Program-made: the position numbers and the translations under genes | The notes under the pieces: generated by a model | The model's input: the letters and a program-made list of their open reading frames with translations, nothing else | Database searches by the model: none | Told to the model about the DNA's origin: nothing | NCBI GenBank assembly: GCA_013816585.1 | Contig: JACDEE010000004.1 | Coordinates: 67,017-131,016, forward strand | Origin: Sphingosinicella sp. | Lineage (GTDB): Bacteria > Pseudomonadota > Alphaproteobacteria > Sphingomonadales > Sphingomonadaceae | Direction of reading: 5' to 3' | Length of the DNA stretch: 64,000 nucleotides | Part shown: piece by piece, positions 59,982-64,000 of the stretch | Position numbering within the stretch: the stretch's first letter is position 1 | How the letters are laid out: each line of letters starts with the position of its first letter

Positions 59982-60439
59982 ACCAGGTCCTGGCGGATCT
60001 TGCCGCGAATCTCATCCCGCATCCGCTCCGCCTGATCCAGATCGAGTCCCGGAAGGGCGACGGCGCTGCTGCGCGTGCCGGCGGTATGGAGCGTGAGCGT
60101 TCCGATTCGATAATGGCGCTCGATCGGCCCCTGGCTGACGTCGATATGCTGGACCCTGCCAAACGGCACGATGGTCCGGCGCCGGACCCAGATGCCGTGC
60201 TGGACCTGCAATTCGTCCGCGGTCTCGTCATATCCCCAGGCGCGGTAGCGGCGGTCGGGCAGCAGAAAGATCAGAAGGAAACTCGCTACAAGAGCCAGTC
60301 CGAGAATGATTCCGGTGGGGAGTTCGAGATCGCCGGGGATCGCCACCTCCGCGATCAGCGCGAAAACAATCAGGATCAGCGAAAATATCGCGGTTCGCAC
60401 GCGAAGCACATTCTTTTGCGAAGGCGAAAGCGGGGTCAT
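59978..60439 (-). CDS. PH domain-containing protein (bPH2/YdbS-like)
   Basis: YRAWGYDETADELQVQHGIWVRRRTIVPFGRVQHIDVSQGPIERHYRIGTLTLHTAGT; overlaps the YdbT-like gene by 4 bp. Confidence 0.9.
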   Translation of the reverse strand: MTPLSPSQKNVLRVRTAIFSLILIVFALIAEVAIPGDLELPTGIILGLALVASFLLIFLLPDRRYRAWGYDETADELQVQHGIWVRRRTIVPFGRVQHIDVSQGPIERHYRIGTLTLHTAGTRSSAVALPGLDLDQAERMRDEIRGKIRQDLV

Positions 60440-60542
60440 GCTGTTTTAGGCGAATAGCACACGTTGAATCAAATGCAATTGTGCAGCGCTAACTTATGTG
60501 TAAGCCTGTGCCTCCCCCAATCAACCAAACAGGGCGATCACG

Positions 60543-60797
60543 ATGAAATATTTGAACAAGGCTATCGTAGCGGCTGGTCTGCTGGCGCTCGCAGCATGCG
60601 GCGGCAAGGGCGACGATGCGGCTGGCGACAATGTTGCCGATATGGCCGAGAATCAGGCCGACCTGCTCGAAGAGCAGGCTGACAATACTTCGAATGAAGT
60701 CGTCGCCGACTCCCTCGAAAACCAGGCCGATGCCATCGAAGACGCTGGCGAAGCCAAGGAAGAAGCGATCGACAAAGCTGACGTCAACGCTCAGTAA
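60543..60797 (+). CDS. Small acidic lipoprotein
   Basis: MKYLNKAIVAAGLLALAACGGKGDDAAGDNVADMAENQADLLEEQADN... lipobox; terminator downstream. Confidence 0.75.
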   Translation: MKYLNKAIVAAGLLALAACGGKGDDAAGDNVADMAENQADLLEEQADNTSNEVVADSLENQADAIEDAGEAKEEAIDKADVNAQ

Positions 60798-60816
60798 GAC
60801 GTTCGAATCGAAAACG

Positions 60817-60848
60817 GGGCTCCGGCTGGAAACGGCCGGGGCCCTTTT
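60817..60848 (+). terminator. Rho-independent terminator
   Basis: GGGCTCCGGC TGGAAAC GCCGGGGCCC (10 bp, one G-T) followed by TTTT. Confidence 0.8.
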
Positions 60849-60931
60849 CCTGTCCGGAGCTGTCGTTCATCCGGGATACAGAAAATTTCGCGCGACGGGG
60901 CACTTCGGCTGAAGTGGATCGTTGAAGCCAC

Positions 60932-61231
60932 ATGACCCGGAAAGCCTTTTTTCGCAAAGCGATACGCAAATTACCCTTGGTGGTCGCAATGTCCGGTGCG
61001 GCGCTGGCTTTGTACAGTTGCGGAGAGGCGGAGGCCGAACCCAAGGCGGATCCCGCCCAGGTGCAGCTTTACCTTGAACAGATTGACGCCGATGAACGCC
61101 TGATTTCGGGCGAGGCCAAGCGCAAGGAAGGGCATGAAAAGCGCATCCGCCAATTGGTGGAAGGCGCCGCCACCCGGGCGCCCTCCGACGCGTCGATCAA
61201 CAAGATCGAGACCGTCGTAGCAGGCAACTAG
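60932..61231 (+). CDS. Hypothetical protein
   Basis: 99-aa ORF with hydrophobic N-terminus (LPLVVAMSGAALALYSCGEAEAEP). Confidence 0.55.
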   Translation: MTRKAFFRKAIRKLPLVVAMSGAALALYSCGEAEAEPKADPAQVQLYLEQIDADERLISGEAKRKEGHEKRIRQLVEGAATRAPSDASINKIETVVAGN

Positions 61232-61277
61232 GCGCGGGGTCGTGGCCTCGCGCTTTTAATCATCGCTGAAAAGCGGC

Positions 61278-62105
61278 TCAGGCGATCTCTACCTCCCCGA
61301 TCTTCCGGCGATGCCGCACGGCTGGGAGGCGTGAGCGGACCTTTTCCACTTCTTCGATATCAACGTCGACGAAGCCGATGCCTGGCTCCTGCCCCATGTC
61401 GAGCAGGATTTTGCCCCAGGGATCGACGACCAGCGAACGGCCGTAGGTCTGCCGGCCATCCTCATGCCTGCCCGATTGCGCGGCGGCGATCACGAACACG
61501 CCGGCCTCGATCGCCCGCGCCCGCATCAGCACATGCCAGTGCGCCTCGCCGGTCGGAACGGTGAAGGCGGCCGGGATGCTGAGCAAAATGGCTCCGGCGT
61601 CAGTCAGCGCGCGGTACAGATCCGGGAAACGCAGATCATAGCAGATGGAAAGGCCCATTAGTCCCAGTGGTGTCTCGGCCGCGACGGCCTGGGTGCCCCC
61701 CGCATAAGCCGCCGATTCACGCCAGCTTTCGCCGGTCGGAAGGTCCACGTCGAACAAATGGATCTTGTCGTAGCGGGCGCGGATATTGCCTTCATCGTCG
61801 ATCAGGAAGCCGCGATTAACGAACCGGCCCGAACCATCCTCCGCCAGCAAGGCGAGCGATCCGATATGGACCCAGATACCGCGGGCCTTGGCCGCCGACC
61901 GGACCGCTTCCAGCGTCGGGTCATCCGCTTCGGCCTTGAGATGCGCCGCCGCGCGCGCGCGATCGGCATCCAGCAGGCCGCTCATTTCCGGGGTGAAGAC
62001 CATCCCGGCACCCCCATTGGCCGCAGTCTCGACGGCGTCGACCAGCGCCGTAATATTGGCTTGCGGATCGATCCCCGTCTGGGCCTGGTAAAGCGCGATC
62101 TTCAT
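61278..62105 (-). CDS. Carbon-nitrogen hydrolase (nitrilase superfamily)
   Basis: VFTPEMSG; NIRARYDKIHLFDVDLPTGESWRES; LMGLSICYDLRFPDLYRALTDAGAILLSIPAAFTVPTGEAHWHVLMRARAIEAG (Glu-Lys-Cys triad). Confidence 0.93.
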   Translation of the reverse strand: MKIALYQAQTGIDPQANITALVDAVETAANGGAGMVFTPEMSGLLDADRARAAAHLKAEADDPTLEAVRSAAKARGIWVHIGSLALLAEDGSGRFVNRGFLIDDEGNIRARYDKIHLFDVDLPTGESWRESAAYAGGTQAVAAETPLGLMGLSICYDLRFPDLYRALTDAGAILLSIPAAFTVPTGEAHWHVLMRARAIEAGVFVIAAAQSGRHEDGRQTYGRSLVVDPWGKILLDMGQEPGIGFVDVDIEEVEKVRSRLPAVRHRRKIGEVEIA

Positions 62106-62154
62106 TCAATCTCCACATCGTGACATTCGCTGTCCTGCGGCTATAACCCCACTG

Positions 62155-63342
62155 ATGTCGGGACGCATAGCCGCCTGGGGGCTTGGGCTTTCTCCAATAA
62201 TCTTGTTTTTGATCACCTGTTCGGCGCCGGCCGCGCCATCGGCACGGTCGATCAAGGAATTGGCGCTGCCGGTCTTGCTGGTGGAGTTTATCGTAATTGG
62301 CCTGGCTGTGGTCGAACGGCCTAAGGCCGATTGGAAGCTGAACGCAGTTTGGGTGAGCCTCGCGGGCCTGGTTGCGATTGCGTGGGTAACCGCCATTACC
62401 GCCCCTCAACCCGTCGCAGGCATGATCCGAACGGCATTGTGGATGATTCATCTGGCGTTTGGAATATCGATTTCGCACCTTGCCCGGCGCGAGCCTTCAT
62501 TACCGGAAGATATGCCAAAGGCGCTGATGGTCGGCTTTTTGGGCCTTACTCTTCTGTTCGTCATCTTCGCGGCGATCGTGAACCGACCGGACTATGATTG
62601 GATCACCAACATCCCCGCTTACGGCAATATCAGGTGGTTCGGTTATTTTGCGGCCGTGGCGATTGCCCTGTCGGCGCCGGGGGTGGAACGCGGTCGCAAA
62701 CTCGCGTTCGTTGCATGTACTTTGGCATTCGCCATTGCGTTCTGGACCGGATCCAGAGGCGCCCTGGCAAGCACCCTGATCGGTATCGCGGGAGCTGCGC
62801 TGTTTTTCCCTACGTTGAGAAGATTTGCCTTTTGGGGGCGGTTCGGCGCGGGCTTCTCGTTTGGCCTCCTGCTCTCACTGGGTTTGGATGCGGCATTCCC
62901 CATCCAGGGTGCCGCTCGCATCGTTTCTGAAGCGTCGGGCATCATGGGCGGAAGCGGCAGAGTGGAACTATGGTTCGCTACCCTGCAAAATATCGCGCTG
63001 CGTCCCTGGTTCGGGTGGGGGGAAGGGCAGGTTGGGTTCATGTCAGGCCGGGAGCTTGGCGTGGGTCACCCACATAATTTCATTCTCCAGGTCGTTCATG
63101 CATGGGGCTTGGCTGGCGCCGCACTGCTGATCCTCCCCGCAGCATGGCTGGCCCGGTTGGTTCTACGACCGCCCGACCCCCGCGCGCTTTCGCTGAATTG
63201 CGCCGTGATAGTCCTTGCGGCTTTCTCGATGATCGACGGTACGCTTTTCCACGTCCATTCGCTCGCCATCTTCGCGGCCTGCGTCGGAATCCTGGGCGCG
63301 CAAAAGAATGGCGAGGGCCGCCGAGACGAAGCCGCGGCCTAG
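62155..63342 (+). CDS. O-antigen ligase family protein
   Basis: Polytopic membrane protein with FWTGSRGALASTLIGIAGAALFF and FGWGEGQVGFMSGRELGVGHPHNFILQVVHAWGLAGAALL (Wzy/WaaL-type). Confidence 0.85.
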   Translation: MSGRIAAWGLGLSPIILFLITCSAPAAPSARSIKELALPVLLVEFIVIGLAVVERPKADWKLNAVWVSLAGLVAIAWVTAITAPQPVAGMIRTALWMIHLAFGISISHLARREPSLPEDMPKALMVGFLGLTLLFVIFAAIVNRPDYDWITNIPAYGNIRWFGYFAAVAIALSAPGVERGRKLAFVACTLAFAIAFWTGSRGALASTLIGIAGAALFFPTLRRFAFWGRFGAGFSFGLLLSLGLDAAFPIQGAARIVSEASGIMGGSGRVELWFATLQNIALRPWFGWGEGQVGFMSGRELGVGHPHNFILQVVHAWGLAGAALLILPAAWLARLVLRPPDPRALSLNCAVIVLAAFSMIDGTLFHVHSLAIFAACVGILGAQKNGEGRRDEAAA

Positions 63343-63707
63343 CCTTCATTAGCCGCCGTTCGGCGCCCGGCCTGAATCGGGCTCCTATTGGGACCGCCGA
63401 CCTAAGCCGCTCAATCGCCGGATAATTTGTTGATGCTGGCGGCAAAACTGCTATGCGTCCGACGTCCGGGGGCGGATCAGACTTAGCTGAATTATCAATC
63501 GATTTGTGGGCGCGGCTCGGCCGTCGCCTGCTGTGGGAATATAGAGTGGCGAATGTTGCCCATAATGGGCAGGTTAAAATGGATGTGTCTGGAGCATCGC
63601 CGGGGACAGCATATTGTCCGTTACGTTACGGGCGAACATCGCCGCGACGGTGAGGTTTGTGTGGGGTTGCTGAGCGTCGACGCCCCAGCAAATTCGACGG
63701 GGGCGTT

Positions 63708-64000
63708 ATGTGCGGAATAATCGGATCGATATTTAGAAAAAGCGGATATCCCCCTGCGCCTGATCTTTCGTGCCTGGCTCATCGCGGCCCCGATGCCGAA
63801 GGGCTTGTAAGCTACGGCAACGTCCAGCTTGGCCATACGCGGCTCAGCATCATCGATCTGGCGGCCGGGGCCCAGCCAATGGCGGACATCGCCGACCTGG
63901 CGATTGTCACCTTCAACGGCGAAATCTACAATCACGGAGAATTACGAAGCGAGCTCGCCCATGCGGGCCACGTTTTTGCGACGCGGTCCGATACCGAGGT
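63708..64000 (+). CDS. Asparagine synthase (glutamine-hydrolysing)-like amidotransferase, 3' truncated by window edge
   Basis: MCGIIGSIFRKSGYPPAPDLSCLAHRGPDAEGLVSYGNVQLGHTRLSIIDLAAGAQPMADIADLAIVTFNGEIYNHGELRSEL; Cys2 nucleophile. Not in the ORF track. Confidence 0.9.
   Translation, partial: MCGIIGSIFRKSGYPPAPDLSCLAHRGPDAEGLVSYGNVQLGHTRLSIIDLAAGAQPMADIADLAIVTFNGEIYNHGELRSELAHAGHVFATRSDTE

Noticed and set aside
1-64000. CRISPR arrays, rRNA operons, transposase/integrase genes, prophage structural genes
   Set aside because: Looked for repeated spacer patterns and for these proteins in the translations; none recognised.

Overview
This 64 kb window is a high-GC alphaproteobacterial chromosome segment, most likely Sphingomonadales judging by gene content and protein style. 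It is mostly housekeeping: two ABC-F ATPases, the PrsK/PrsR two-component pair of the exosortase A/PEP-CTERM system, aldo/keto reductase, MsrA, LysR, M20 amidohydrolase, HBDH-like SDR, zinc metallopeptidase, TonB siderophore receptor, SMC, tandem DsbA-like proteins, DUF721, MutY, a Mur ligase (Mpl-like) divergent from LD-carboxypeptidase, SWIB protein, serC-serA, purA, fabI, DnaJ-type chaperone, pdxH, CDF transporter, PhzF, dihydroorotase, YgfZ, aconitase, cyclophilin, bPH2 proteins, nitrilase, O-antigen ligase, and an edge-truncated asparagine synthase. The clearest accessory segment is about 42.0-48.6 kb, abutting the 3' end of a tRNA-Ser(GCT). It holds a C5 DNA methyltransferase overlapped by 4 bp with a probable PD-(D/E)XK endonuclease that I cannot assign to a family, a hypothetical protein, a small ORF ending in a strong terminator, and a 14-bp direct repeat of the tRNA 3' end. 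Other signals are a serC-type leader RNA, a possible two-hairpin small RNA after mutY, a Fur-like box, and a P-loop variant in the Mur ligase. No CRISPR array, rRNA operon, recognisable integrase or transposase was seen. All calls are by eye, without database searches.
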